Positions 7,789-17,821 are shown, counted from the first letter of the stretch. The stretch is DNA of 64,000 nucleotides from Oscillospiraceae bacterium (GCA_019424695.1 JAHYZA010000005.1:124001-188000), one strand, 5' to 3'. Program-made: numbers and translations. Notes: a model not told the origin generated them from the letters alone.

Positions 7789-8733
7789 ATGATGGATAAA
7801 AATGCGAAAATTTACGTTGCCGGTCATCGCGGCATGGTGGGCAGTGCCATCATGCGGGAACTGCAGCGCCAGGGATATACCAATATTATCACCCGCACCC
7901 ATAAGGAACTGGACCTCTGCCGTCAGACGGAGGTAGAGAACTTTTTTGCTTCCGAAAAACCGGAATATGTATTTCTTGCGGCGGCAAAAGTCGGCGGCAT
8001 TGTTGCCAATCAGGAGGCGCTGGCCGACTTTATGTACTACAACATGACGCTGGAGATGAATGTGATCCATTCTGCGTGGCAAAACGGCTGCAAGAAACTG
8101 GAGTTTTTGGGTTCCAGCTGCATTTATCCGCGTATGGCACCGCAGCCCATGAAGGAAAGCTGTCTGCTCACCAGCGAGTTGGAAAAAACCAATGAGGCGT
8201 ATGCGCTTGCCAAAATCAGCGGACTGAAGTACTGCGAGTTTCTGAATCGCCAGTATGGCACCGACTATATCAGCGTGATGCCCACCAACCTGTATGGCCC
8301 CAACGACAACTACCACCCCACGCACAGCCATGTTGTCCCGGCGTTGATTCGCCGCTTCCACGAAGCAAAAGAGCAGAATCTGCCCAGCGTTACCTGCTGG
8401 GGCGACGGAAGCCCGCTGCGTGAATTTCTGTATGTGGATGATCTCGCCAACCTGTGCGTGTTCCTGATGAACAACTATTCCGGAAACGAGACGGTCAACG
8501 CCGGCACCGGAAAGGAACTGACCATCAAAGAGTTGACAGAACTGGTCGCCAAGGTGGTCGGTTACACGGGCAAGATTGAGTGGGACACCTCCAAACCCAA
8601 CGGAACACCTCGTAAATTGCTCGATGTCAGCAAGGCGACGGCGCTTGGCTGGACCTACAAGACAGAACTGGAAGATGGTCTGCGCCTTTCTTACGAGGAC
8701 TTCCTGCACAATCCCATGCGTGCCGAGCGCTGA
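7789..8733 (+). CDS. fcl: GDP-L-fucose synthase
   Basis: A 314-residue epimerase/reductase. Nucleotide-binding GHRGMVGS is at 12-19, GSSCIYPRMAPQP is typical of the family, and the catalytic YALAK lies at 138-142. It turns the product of Gmd into GDP-L-fucose using NADPH. Two ATGs are adjacent (7789 and 7792); the ribosome binding site is weak (AGAAAGAAGA). The gap from gmd is 39 bases and to manC 45 bases, fitting one transcript. Confidence 0.95.
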   Translation: MMDKNAKIYVAGHRGMVGSAIMRELQRQGYTNIITRTHKELDLCRQTEVENFFASEKPEYVFLAAAKVGGIVANQEALADFMYYNMTLEMNVIHSAWQNGCKKLEFLGSSCIYPRMAPQPMKESCLLTSELEKTNEAYALAKISGLKYCEFLNRQYGTDYISVMPTNLYGPNDNYHPTHSHVVPALIRRFHEAKEQNLPSVTCWGDGSPLREFLYVDDLANLCVFLMNNYSGNETVNAGTGKELTIKELTELVAKVVGYTGKIEWDTSKPNGTPRKLLDVSKATALGWTYKTELEDGLRLSYEDFLHNPMRAER

Positions 8734-8778
8734 GCCTTGGAAAAAATTCATCCGTAACAATAGAAAGGAAAGCCCGTT

Positions 8779-10092
8779 ATGCACATCATTCTGCTTTCCG
8801 GCGGCTCCGGAAAACGTTTGTGGCCGCTGTCCAATGACATCCGGTCCAAACAGTTCATCAAAATTTTCAAGACTGACCACGGATATGAATCCATGGTCCA
8901 GCGTGTGTATCGCCAGATCACCGAGGTGGACAGCAATGCCACTGTCACCATCGCTACCAGCAAGACCCAGGTCAGTTCTATCCACAATCAGCTGGGGGAT
9001 GCCGTAGGCATCTGCGTGGAGCCTTGCCGCCGGGATACCTTCCCGGCAATCGCACTGGCTACGGCGTATCTGCATGATATCAAAGGCGTCTCTCCGGAGG
9101 AGCCAGTGGTTGTCTGCCCGGTGGACCCGTATGTGAACAACGACTATTTTGAAGCGCTGAAGAAACTTTCGGATCTGGCCGCGCAGGGAACCGCCAACCT
9201 GTCGCTTATGGGAATTGAACCCACCTATCCCAGCGAAAAGTATGGGTATATCATTCCGGAAACAGCGGAGCCCGTCAGCAGGGTAAAAACGTTCAAGGAA
9301 AAGCCGGATGCCAAGACGGCCGCAGAATACATTGCACAGGGGGCTCTGTGGAATGGCGGAGTTTTTGCCTACAAACTTGAGTATGTGCTGAATCGCGCCC
9401 ATGAACTGATCGATTTTACTGATTATCAGGATTTGTATACCAAATATGAAACGCTGACCAAGATCAGCTTTGACTATGCGGTTGTCGAAAAAGAACCCGA
9501 GATCCAGGTCATGCGGTTTGCCGGTCAGTGGAAGGACATGGGAACCTGGAACACCTTGACAGAGGCCATGGAAGACGCCAGCATCGGCAAGGCCATCCTC
9601 AACGACAGCTGTGAGAACGTCCATGTTCTCAATGAATTGGATGTGCCGGTGCTTTGCATGGGGTTAAAGGACGTTGTCGTATCAGCCAGCCCCGAAGGCA
9701 TTCTGGTTTCCGACAAGGAGCAGTCCAGCTATATCAAGCCGTTTGTGGACGCTATCGACCAGCAGGTCATGTTTGCCGAAAAATCCTGGGGCAGTTTCCG
9801 GGTTCTGGACGTGGAAGATGAAAGCATGACGATCAAGGTCACGCTGAATCCCGGTCACAGCATGAATTATCACAGCCACAGCCGCCGTGATGAGGTATGG
9901 ACGGTTATTTCCGGTTCAGGCCGCACAATTGTGGATGGGATGGAGCAGCCCGTGCAGGCTGGCGACGTTGTTACCATGCAGGCCGGCTGCCGTCATACGA
10001 TCATCGCCGACACAGAACTCAAGTTGATTGAAGTTCAATTGGGCAAGGAGATCAGTGTGCATGACAAACAAAAATTCCCGCTTGAAAAATAA
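8779..10092 (+). CDS. manC: mannose-1-phosphate guanylyltransferase with C-terminal cupin domain
   Basis: A 437-residue protein. The N-terminal nucleotidyltransferase has GGSGKRLWPLS at 8-18 and the FKEKPD motif near residue 175. A C-terminal cupin (LNPGHSMNYHSHSRRDEVWTV, about residues 350-430) matches the type II phosphomannose isomerase domain of bifunctional ManC/AlgA enzymes. It makes GDP-mannose from mannose-1-phosphate and GTP. Whether the cupin has isomerase activity is uncertain, since a separate class I isomerase follows. The start has GAAAGGAAAG upstream. The end overlaps manA by 32 bases. Confidence 0.92.
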   Translation: MHIILLSGGSGKRLWPLSNDIRSKQFIKIFKTDHGYESMVQRVYRQITEVDSNATVTIATSKTQVSSIHNQLGDAVGICVEPCRRDTFPAIALATAYLHDIKGVSPEEPVVVCPVDPYVNNDYFEALKKLSDLAAQGTANLSLMGIEPTYPSEKYGYIIPETAEPVSRVKTFKEKPDAKTAAEYIAQGALWNGGVFAYKLEYVLNRAHELIDFTDYQDLYTKYETLTKISFDYAVVEKEPEIQVMRFAGQWKDMGTWNTLTEAMEDASIGKAILNDSCENVHVLNELDVPVLCMGLKDVVVSASPEGILVSDKEQSSYIKPFVDAIDQQVMFAEKSWGSFRVLDVEDESMTIKVTLNPGHSMNYHSHSRRDEVWTVISGSGRTIVDGMEQPVQAGDVVTMQAGCRHTIIADTELKLIEVQLGKEISVHDKQKFPLEK

Positions 10093-11071
10093 TCCCTTCC
10101 TCCTGCGCCCGGTCGGAAAAGACTATTTATGGGGCGGCAACCGTCTCAACGAGGATTTTTCCAAGGAGATTGACTTGCACCCCCTGGCGGAAACCTGGGA
10201 ATGTTCTACCCATCCCGACGGCCCCAGTACGGTGGCCAGTGGCCCGTTGGCCGGACAGTTGTTGCGGGACGTTCTGCGTGATCACCCCGAATATTTGGGG
10301 ACGCATCCCCGCACACAGGACGGCGAGCTGCCGGTTCTGATCAAATTTATTGACGCGAAGCGGGACCTTTCGGTACAAGTGCATCCCAGCGACGACTACG
10401 CCAGAGAGCATGAGAACGGACAGTCCGGGAAAAGCGAAATGTGGTATGTTCTCGATGCCTCCGAGGACGCAAAACTTATTTACGGGTTTAACCGTGCCCT
10501 CGATAAAGCCACCCTGCGCAAAAGCCTGCAGGATGGAACCGTGGAGCAGTACTTGCAGCAGGTACGCATCCATAAGGATGACGTATTTTATATCGAAGCC
10601 GGTACGGTGCATGCGATCGGAGCTGGTGCGCTGATTGCGGAAATCCAGGAAAGTTCCAACTTGACCTACCGCATGTATGATTACGGGCGTCTGGACAAAG
10701 ATGGCAAGCCCCGGCAGCTTCATATTGACCGGGCGTTGGATGTAGCGCGTCTGGACGGCGGCGACGCGCCTCGGCAGCCAATGCGTGTTCTGAAATACAC
10801 CCCGGGATGTGCCGGTGAACTATTGTGCCGCTGCAAATATTTTATGGTGGAACGCATGCTGATCAATACGGAACGAATCCGCCAGATGGCAGAATTTTCT
10901 ACCGGGGAGAATTCGTTTCAGGTGCTTCTGTGCGTAGATGGCTGTGGGGTGGCTTTTCCGGAGGGCGCAGAAGCGATCCCGTTTTTCCGCGGGGATTGCC
11001 TGTTCATCCCGGCGGACTCTGTGCCAATCCGTCTGCATGGCAGAGCACAGCTGCTGAAAGTAAGTTGTTAA
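10061..11071 (+). CDS. manA: mannose-6-phosphate isomerase, class I
   Basis: A 336-residue type I phosphomannose isomerase. The zinc-binding QVHPSDDYA (around residue 100), the downstream EMWYVLDA segment and the GTVHAIGAG motif give the metal ligands. It interconverts fructose-6-phosphate and mannose-6-phosphate and so feeds the GDP-mannose route. The ATG at 10061 is preceded by AAGGAG inside manC. No phosphomannomutase gene is present, so that step must be supplied from elsewhere. Confidence 0.92.
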   Translation: MTNKNSRLKNNPFLLRPVGKDYLWGGNRLNEDFSKEIDLHPLAETWECSTHPDGPSTVASGPLAGQLLRDVLRDHPEYLGTHPRTQDGELPVLIKFIDAKRDLSVQVHPSDDYAREHENGQSGKSEMWYVLDASEDAKLIYGFNRALDKATLRKSLQDGTVEQYLQQVRIHKDDVFYIEAGTVHAIGAGALIAEIQESSNLTYRMYDYGRLDKDGKPRQLHIDRALDVARLDGGDAPRQPMRVLKYTPGCAGELLCRCKYFMVERMLINTERIRQMAEFSTGENSFQVLLCVDGCGVAFPEGAEAIPFFRGDCLFIPADSVPIRLHGRAQLLKVSC

Positions 11072-11117
11072 ATGCAAACACCAGCAACACCCCCGATTAC
11101 TTTTTTCGCCGCAGGGC

Positions 11118-11145
11118 TTGACTTGCGCGCCAAAATCTGTATAAT
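11118..11145 (+). promoter_or_regulatory. promoter of tRNA-Thr
   Basis: TTGACT (11118-11123), 16-base spacer, TATAAT (11140-11145), 19 bases before the mature tRNA start. Confidence 0.8.
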
Positions 11146-11164
11146 AGTAGTGTTGCTGCTGTGT

Positions 11165-11240
11165 GCTAGTATGGCTCAGTTGGTAGAGCAGCTGATTCGT
11201 AATCAGCAGGTCGTCGGTTCAAGTCCGACTACTAGCTCCA
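11165..11240 (+). tRNA. tRNA-Thr (anticodon CGT)
   Basis: A full cloverleaf. The acceptor arm GCTAGTA pairs with TACTAGC, the anticodon arm GCTGA/TCAGC encloses the loop TTCGTAA (anticodon CGT, reading ACG), and the T arm GTCGG/CCGAC encloses TTCAAGT. The 3' CCA is encoded. Confidence 0.95.
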
Positions 11241-11244
11241 GTTT

Positions 11245-11285
11245 AAAAAAGAAGCCGATCATGATGGATGATCGGCTTCTTTTTT
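11245..11285 (+). terminator. intrinsic terminator of tRNA-Thr
   Basis: Perfect 17-bp stem (11245-11261 with 11269-11285), 7-base loop, ending in six T. It begins 4 bases after the tRNA. Confidence 0.9.
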
Positions 11286-11295
11286 GTGGTATAAT

Positions 11296-11715
11296 TTGGA
11301 TGAAAAAGCTGGTAGGGAAGGCAATATATTTCAGACCGCGCCGGGCGTATCCATACCGTTTGGGGAGAGAATCCTGGAGCAGTTCCAAGTTTACGACAAT
11401 CGGCGGATTCGTGCCAATATCGGTTTTGAAAAGTTGAAACCTTTGGTGATGGAATTTTATCGCAATCTTCCCGAAACCTTCTTTTTTGTACTGCAGCTGC
11501 CCCTTACCGTTCAGGAAGAACGGCGCTATGGAACCGATCGGACGCTCCATCAGGAGCTTTGTTATCTCGACGGGCAGACCCGAGAGCAAATTGATGTGAT
11601 TCTGAATTCCTATGGAGAGATTCTTCTGGCGGACGGACTTTCTCAATTTGCAATTGCCTCTCATACCAGTCACGAAGAGATAATTTCCTTACAAGGAATA
11701 GTCGCTGTAGCTTGA
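11296..11715 (+). CDS. conserved-looking hypothetical protein without a convincing start codon
   Basis: The frame encodes an acidic, soluble protein (FFFVLQLPLTVQEE, LHQELCYLDGQTREQIDVIL, GLSQFAIASHTSHEEI) that reads as a genuine protein; I cannot name the family. No in-frame ATG precedes the conserved-looking part. An AGGGAAGG site stands 4 bases before ATA (11326-11328), where an ATG would be expected. The other choices are TTG at 11296 or 11284, both lacking a ribosome binding site and lying in or beside a TATAAT box (11290-11295). The product also ends abruptly after SHTSHEEI. It may be a decaying gene; the start coordinate is a guess. Confidence 0.45.
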   Translation: MDEKAGREGNIFQTAPGVSIPFGERILEQFQVYDNRRIRANIGFEKLKPLVMEFYRNLPETFFFVLQLPLTVQEERRYGTDRTLHQELCYLDGQTREQIDVILNSYGEILLADGLSQFAIASHTSHEEIISLQGIVAVA

Positions 11716-11819
11716 CTTTCGTGTCAGGTGCAGAGACTGCTTTTTATGGATTTGGAACCGCGGGGAAACGATTTAGGGGTGCAATCGGTTTGTTCATAAA
11801 AATTTTATATCCAAACCCC

Positions 11820-11848
11820 TTGATTTTTTGCCACAAAGTGGTTATTAT
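11820..11848 (+). promoter_or_regulatory. promoter of groES-groEL
   Basis: TTGATT (11820-11825), 17-base spacer, TATTAT (11843-11848). The CIRCE element starts 4 bases after the -10 box, so a bound repressor would cover the transcription start. Confidence 0.8.
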
Positions 11849-11852
11849 ATGT

Positions 11853-11879
11853 TTAGCACTCAAGAGAACAGAGTGCTAA
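11853..11879 (+). promoter_or_regulatory. CIRCE operator (perfect)
   Basis: TTAGCACTC, nine bases, GAGTGCTAA: an exact match to the CIRCE inverted repeat bound by the heat-shock repressor HrcA. It lies in the groE leader. Confidence 0.95.
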
Positions 11880-11925
11880 ACTTAATTTTTAAAGAGAAAT
11901 CTTTTATTAGGGAGGATCTTTCATT

Positions 11926-12210
11926 ATGAAAATCAAACCTCTTGCAGACCGCGTTGTGATCAAGCTGGTCGAAGAAGAAGAAACCACCAAGGGCGGCCTG
12001 ATTCTGTCCGGTTCCGCTAAAGAGAAGCCGCAGGTTGCCGAAGTTTTGGCCGTTGGTCCCGGCGGCATGGTCGATGGCAAGGAAGTCGAAATGATTGTCA
12101 AGGTTGGCGACAAAGTGCTGACCAGCAAGTATTCCGGCACCGAAGTCAAGGTCGATGGTGAGGAATGCACCATCGTCCGTCAGAGCGACATCCTCGCCGT
12201 GGTGGAATGA
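11926..12210 (+). CDS. groES: co-chaperonin GroES
   Basis: 94 residues, normal length for the 10-kDa chaperonin. KIKPLADRVVIK at the N-terminus and GGLILSGSAKEKPQ, the mobile loop that docks on GroEL, are diagnostic. It caps GroEL during ATP-driven folding in the cytoplasm. GGGAGG precedes the ATG. It is followed after 46 bases by groEL; both are driven by the CIRCE-controlled promoter. Confidence 0.98.
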   Translation: MKIKPLADRVVIKLVEEEETTKGGLILSGSAKEKPQVAEVLAVGPGGMVDGKEVEMIVKVGDKVLTSKYSGTEVKVDGEECTIVRQSDILAVVE

Positions 12211-12256
12211 TTTTTTGATCCTATCGCTTTTCTGAGATAAAAAGGAGAAATGCTTT

Positions 12257-13891
<1,635 letters not shown>

Positions 13892-13919
13892 TCCGCTCGA
13901 CTAGGCAATATAAAAAACC

Positions 13920-13967
13920 AAAAGCCCTGGGAGGAAATCTATACAAGGATTTCCTCCCAGGGCTTTT
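13920..13967 (+). terminator. terminator of groESL, probably bidirectional
   Basis: Perfect 20-bp stem (13920-13939 with 13948-13967), 8-base loop, A4 on the left and T4 on the right. It also lies 28 bases past the end of the minus-strand membrane protein gene and can serve both strands. Confidence 0.88.
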
Positions 13968-13994
13968 CCTGTTACGACCAAAAGGGAACAAAAA

Positions 13995-14846
13995 TTATTC
14001 TGTTTTCTTTTCTTTGGGAAGGCTGACTTCTTGTTTTGTACCGTCATTGGCTACCGGAATGAACCGCTTTACGAATTTTCCTTTGCCGCGGCTGAGCACG
14101 TAAAAGTAACCAATAATGGAGAAAATCAAAGCGCCGATAAAATTGACAAACAGATCCTCCATGGTGTCCAGCAAACCGATATCCAGGTACCCTCCCAATC
14201 CCAAAGCGATTTGTGTGCCGTCTGCCTGTACAATGATCACATCCGTGATATTGCGCAGCACAACTGGATGATTGCCGCCGGTCGGGTCCAAAAGGATGGT
14301 ACCGATGTTATGCACGATGGTATCTTTTTGCATATCCAGAAAGAAGAAGTGGTCCATCCCGCACTCGAAGAATTCCCAGACAACGCCCACCGTCATCGAA
14401 AAGCAAAATGCCACTATGGCGAGGTACAACGGAGACAGGTGAAACCTCGCAGGATTCTTGCGATTGAGGATATCCAGCAGAGAAAAACCGATGGCCGCAC
14501 AAAGGAAACCGTTCAGCGTATGCAGTACCGTATCCCAATAGGGAAAGGTGACATAGTAGGCACCGATTTCCCCCAGGATCTCTGCCGCGTAGATGAACAA
14601 AAGAATGATGATCTCCAGCGTGTTGGGTAAGTCGATGTCCAGCTTCCGCTCCAGCAGGGCGGGCATCATAAATAAAATCAAGGTCAGGACGCAAAGGAAC
14701 ACGTTTTCAAAATTCCGATTGAAAATTTGTGCCAGCATGACAAGCACAACAGAAGTGCGCAGAAAAATATATACGATGGTTACAGCTTTCTTTTCCTGCC
14801 AAACGGTTTCCCATTTCTCCCGTTTGGTATGCTTGGGGTGTTCCAT
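13995..14846 (-). CDS. multi-spanning membrane protein, YjdF/DUF2238-like
   Basis: 283 residues with about seven hydrophobic segments, charged ends and a long loop around residue 180. A patch reading YYVTFPYWDTVLHTLNGFL followed by GVVWEFFECGMD resembles the YjdF/DUF2238 family, in which D, H and E residues in the helices are conserved. The function of that family is not known to me. It begins 12 bases after the small Cys-rich gene and appears to be the last gene of a ylbJ-led minus-strand unit. Family assignment is tentative. Confidence 0.6.
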   Translation of the reverse strand: MEHPKHTKREKWETVWQEKKAVTIVYIFLRTSVVLVMLAQIFNRNFENVFLCVLTLILFMMPALLERKLDIDLPNTLEIIILLFIYAAEILGEIGAYYVTFPYWDTVLHTLNGFLCAAIGFSLLDILNRKNPARFHLSPLYLAIVAFCFSMTVGVVWEFFECGMDHFFFLDMQKDTIVHNIGTILLDPTGGNHPVVLRNITDVIIVQADGTQIALGLGGYLDIGLLDTMEDLFVNFIGALIFSIIGYFYVLSRGKGKFVKRFIPVANDGTKQEVSLPKEKKTE

Positions 14847-14858
14847 TCCAAACTCCTT

Positions 14859-15077
14859 TTACTCAAGCGTGAAATCTTTGGGGTCCAGTTCCGGCAGTAC
14901 CTGACGGTGCGGTATGCGCATCAGCGGATCATACTTGAAGCGGCGGCAGCAATAGTAGGGGGATACCACACCTTTCAGTTTGCAGAGAACCATTTTGGGG
15001 TCGGAAGCAGGGTTCCCGTGCAGGCAATATCCGCAGGCCGGTGCAATTTTACTTCCGTAATACGTCTTTTTGAACAT
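14859..15077 (-). CDS. small cysteine-rich protein, possible metal binding
   Basis: 72 residues, starting MFKKTYYGSKIAPACGYC. The Cys pattern CGYC(L)HG, then C, then YYCCRRFKYDP gives five or six possible ligands and suggests a small zinc- or iron-binding fold. The basic central part and the conserved-looking RRFKYDPL make it a real gene, though I cannot name the family with certainty. The ATG has GGTGAGG only 2 bases away, a tight spacing. A promoter at 15112-15139 lies within the end of the upstream ylbJ-like gene. Confidence 0.65.
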   Translation of the reverse strand: MFKKTYYGSKIAPACGYCLHGNPASDPKMVLCKLKGVVSPYYCCRRFKYDPLMRIPHRQVLPELDPKDFTLE

Positions 15078-15105
15078 ATCCTCACCCCAAAAACGATAAA
15101 TATAC

Positions 15106-16155
15106 TTATTTATTATAGAAGTTTTGCCGAACCTTGTAAAGGGTCGCGCACAGGAAGCAAAACACCACCACAGCCGCATCCAAGGGCACGCGCTGCATTG
15201 TGACAACGCGCTGTGACAAGGTGCTGTATACTTCCATCGTGCCAGGCAAAGTACGTACCAGTACCTGCATGGCTGCACAAAAGCAGACCAGGTGAATACC
15301 CCGGTTCAAAAGCAACAACCACAACGAAGCAGCGCCCTGCAGCAACATGGAGATTTGTGTCCATACAGAAAGTCCGAGCAAGCTCAGGCAGAGACAACAC
15401 CCATACAAAGCTGCGCTTCCGCCAAGCGCTGCAAAATCTGCGCAGCCGGAACTGATCTCAAGACACGCGCTCAGCCAGGGAGCCGCGTAACGATTTGCCG
15501 GGAGGAAGGGGAGCAGCAGCGCTGCTACTGTGCGAAAGAACAGCACACAACCGCATACATGCAAGCTGCTGTTGACTGCGTTGCCGATGGCGCGCGATAA
15601 ATCAGGTGCAGTTTCCACAAAGCCGGAGGTATTTGACACAAGGTCGGCTTTCGGCAGAAACGGTACGCAAAGGGCTGTGCTCAGTAAATTGGCGGCCAAC
15701 TGCACTCCATATAACAGGATGCCGAGCCGTATATTCCCCAGCAACAAGCCTCCTACACAGCCGATCACAAAACCAGGACTGGAACAGCATCCCAGCATGA
15801 GTGTCAGGGTGGCATCCCGTGTGTTCAGTACCCCGCTGCGCCGAAGCGCTCCTACCATTCTGGCACACACCGCATACCCGCCAAACCAGGACAGAAAGAT
15901 GACCAAGATCCCTTTTTCTTTCTGCAGGCCCAGACACTTGGCGAGCGGACGCAGCCACTTTCCCTCAAACGGGCAAGACAAGAGCACATCACATACCACG
16001 AAAAACGGGAAAAGCGCTGGCAGCACGGTTTCGGCACACAATCGTAGGCCGCTTTCAAACCCCTGGGCCGCCAGCTGTGGGTTTTGCAGGAGGAGCAGCC
16101 CCAAAAGCGCACAGATTCCGGCCGGAAAATAAAGGGTTTTCCAACGCTGACTCAT
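15106..16155 (-). CDS. ylbJ: YlbJ-like sporulation integral membrane protein (nucleoside-recognition/Gate fold)
   Basis: 349 residues, eight or more hydrophobic segments. The first strings (GLRLCAETVLPALFPFFVVCDVL) and GGYAVCARMVGALRRSG match YlbJ and related spore-maturation proteins. YlbJ is expressed in the mother cell under sigma-E in Bacillus and is needed for spore cortex formation and resistance. The start at 16155 has GGAGG 8-10 bases upstream. It is divergent from yqfC-yqfD, another sigma-E-type pair, which supports the call. Confidence 0.8.
   Translation of the reverse strand: MSQRWKTLYFPAGICALLGLLLLQNPQLAAQGFESGLRLCAETVLPALFPFFVVCDVLLSCPFEGKWLRPLAKCLGLQKEKGILVIFLSWFGGYAVCARMVGALRRSGVLNTRDATLTLMLGCCSSPGFVIGCVGGLLLGNIRLGILLYGVQLAANLLSTALCVPFLPKADLVSNTSGFVETAPDLSRAIGNAVNSSLHVCGCVLFFRTVAALLLPFLPANRYAAPWLSACLEISSGCADFAALGGSAALYGCCLCLSLLGLSVWTQISMLLQGAASLWLLLLNRGIHLVCFCAAMQVLVRTLPGTMEVYSTLSQRVVTMQRVPLDAAVVVFCFLCATLYKVRQNFYNK
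15112..15139 (-). promoter_or_regulatory. internal promoter before the small Cys-rich gene
   Basis: Minus strand: TTACAA (15134-15139), 16-base spacer, TATAAT (15112-15117), lying in the last codons of the ylbJ-like gene and about 35 bases before the ATG at 15077. Confidence 0.6.
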
Positions 16156-16216
16156 AGAACCAACCTCCAAAGGCGTATATTGGGATGATCCGGTCCGGGA
16201 AGGGGAGTACGTGCGC

Positions 16217-16537
16217 ATGAAAATACAAAAACCAAAATTCCGAAAGGCGCCTGGCGGCAAGGTGACGCTGCGGGAAATGATGGCGCAGCCGCCTGCCGGG
16301 TTTTATCAGCTTCCGGAGTTTGAACTGCGTGGCGGCTTTCTGACCACCGAAGGCTGCAGGAAGGTGCTGGACTTTGAGCCGGGAAAAATCTGCTTGGACA
16401 TGGGCAACTTTCTGGTAACATTTTATGGCACGGAACTGCGAATAGAATCCTTGACGGGCAAAAGATTGATCATGGCCGGGCATATTACCGACATTGCATT
16501 CCGCAACAAATGGGAGGCACCAAAAAATGCGCCATAA
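16217..16537 (+). CDS. yqfC: YabP/YqfC family sporulation protein
   Basis: 106 residues, small and rich in beta strands. The strings LPEFELRGGFLTTEG, CLDMGNFLVTFYGTELRIESLTGKRLIMAGHI follow the YqfC pattern. YqfC works with YqfD and is a sigma-E-dependent protein in Bacillus, with a role early in spore morphogenesis. I use ATG 16217, since AGGGGAG stands about 9 bases upstream; GTG at 16211 would be too close. The stop overlaps yqfD by 11 bases. Confidence 0.85.
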   Translation: MKIQKPKFRKAPGGKVTLREMMAQPPAGFYQLPEFELRGGFLTTEGCRKVLDFEPGKICLDMGNFLVTFYGTELRIESLTGKRLIMAGHITDIAFRNKWEAPKNAP

Positions 16538-17681
16538 CGTATGGGCTATGGATCGTTTCCGGTTCCGCATTCAGGGGGAAAATCCGCAGCGCTTTGTAAA
16601 TCTTGCCACGGCGCGGGAAATCCAGCTCTCTCATATCGAATGGGAAAAAGACGGTTTTACCGCACAGGGGTTCGGACGGGACCATGCTGCATTGTGCAAC
16701 CTGGCCGGGCAGGGAAAGTGGCAGTTCACAGAAATCCGTCGTTCGGGACCGGGTTCTGCCCTGGAGCGGCTGATGGCTCGTCCCGGTATTCCGGCGGGAA
16801 TCCTCTTGTTCTTCATGCTGCTTCCCTTATTCGGACATTTGGTGTGGAACATAGATTTTGGAACGTTGGAGGGAACGTCCCGTGACCGCATGCGTGCATT
16901 GCTGGCAGAATGCGGCATTTATGAAGGAGCTTTTTTGCGGGAGGAAACTTTGGCCTCTGCCCAGACGCTGTCTTTGCAACAGAGTGATTTATTTGGGTGG
17001 ATCAGCCTGAATTTTACGGGGGGATGCCTGTATATAGAAAATACCGAGGCACAGACACAATCCATTCGCGGCGAAGCCGCCATGGAACCGCTGGTTGCAA
17101 AAATCAGCGGGACGATATCCTCCGTACAAGCCGAGAGCGGTTTTGCGTGTGTGGTTCCCGGACAGACGGTTGCACAGGGGCAGCTTTTGGTGGATGTGAT
17201 TCGTCTTGATCGTGACGGAAAGGAAATCCCCCAGGGGGCCAGCGGAAAAATCCTTGCGAATTGCGAGAAAACCTACCGGGCGGAGCAGCCCCTGCAAGTC
17301 GAGACAAGGATTCCCATCGGCAAGAGCTTTTCTCAGGATACGCTGTATTGGCCCGGGAAAATGGGGGACGGTGAGTCCTCCGCACTCCAGGAAAAGGACA
17401 GTGTGATCGATGTGGAATGGCTGCCGTTGAGGTTGGGACGGATATGTTTGCCCGGATGTATCCGACGCGAAACCCTTTGGCCTCAAACAAGCCAGACTGT
17501 TTTTTATTCCGAACAGCAGGCGCAGGCGCTTGCTGTCAGAAATTGCAGGAAACAACTTTTGGAAGAATTTCCGGATGCTTTGATTGCAACGGAACAGCGC
17601 GAAACGCAAACAACGTCCGATAGCGTCATCAGTACCGTCACCTACCGTTTTTGTGCCAATATAGCTATGCCGCAAGCATAG
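16527..17681 (+). CDS. yqfD: sporulation protein YqfD
   Basis: 384 residues. A soluble N-terminal part is followed by one membrane helix near residue 90 (ILLFFMLLPLFGHLVWNIDF) and a larger domain beyond, as in YqfD. The RDRMRALLAECGIYEGAF segment after the helix is the usual YqfD pattern. ATG 16527 is preceded by GGGAGG with 8 bases between. It is needed for sporulation in Bacillus (sigma-E regulon). It ends with TAG, rare among the genes here. Confidence 0.85.
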   Translation: MRHNVWAMDRFRFRIQGENPQRFVNLATAREIQLSHIEWEKDGFTAQGFGRDHAALCNLAGQGKWQFTEIRRSGPGSALERLMARPGIPAGILLFFMLLPLFGHLVWNIDFGTLEGTSRDRMRALLAECGIYEGAFLREETLASAQTLSLQQSDLFGWISLNFTGGCLYIENTEAQTQSIRGEAAMEPLVAKISGTISSVQAESGFACVVPGQTVAQGQLLVDVIRLDRDGKEIPQGASGKILANCEKTYRAEQPLQVETRIPIGKSFSQDTLYWPGKMGDGESSALQEKDSVIDVEWLPLRLGRICLPGCIRRETLWPQTSQTVFYSEQQAQALAVRNCRKQLLEEFPDALIATEQRETQTTSDSVISTVTYRFCANIAMPQA

Positions 17682-17768
17682 GGGGCCGCTTTGTGGGTGT
17701 CTCAAGGCGCTGCCAAAAGAAAAACGAAAATTTTGTGCATAATAGACAATTTCTTTTGGCAAATATTG

Positions 17769-17777
17769 TGATATAAT
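17769..17777 (+). promoter_or_regulatory. extended -10 promoter before phoH
   Basis: TGATATAAT (TGnTATAAT) without a good -35 box, about 45 bases before the TTG start of phoH. Confidence 0.5.
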
Positions 17778-17821
17778 CTGAATGGGTTATTATGACATTC
17801 GATATACGGAGGGCATGAAAT

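Noticed and set aside
6580..9624. 1014-codon open frame on the minus strand
   Set aside because: It is antisense to gmd, fcl and manC, has no ribosome binding site at a sensible start and reads as low-quality protein. Strong codon bias on the coding strand explains the open frame.
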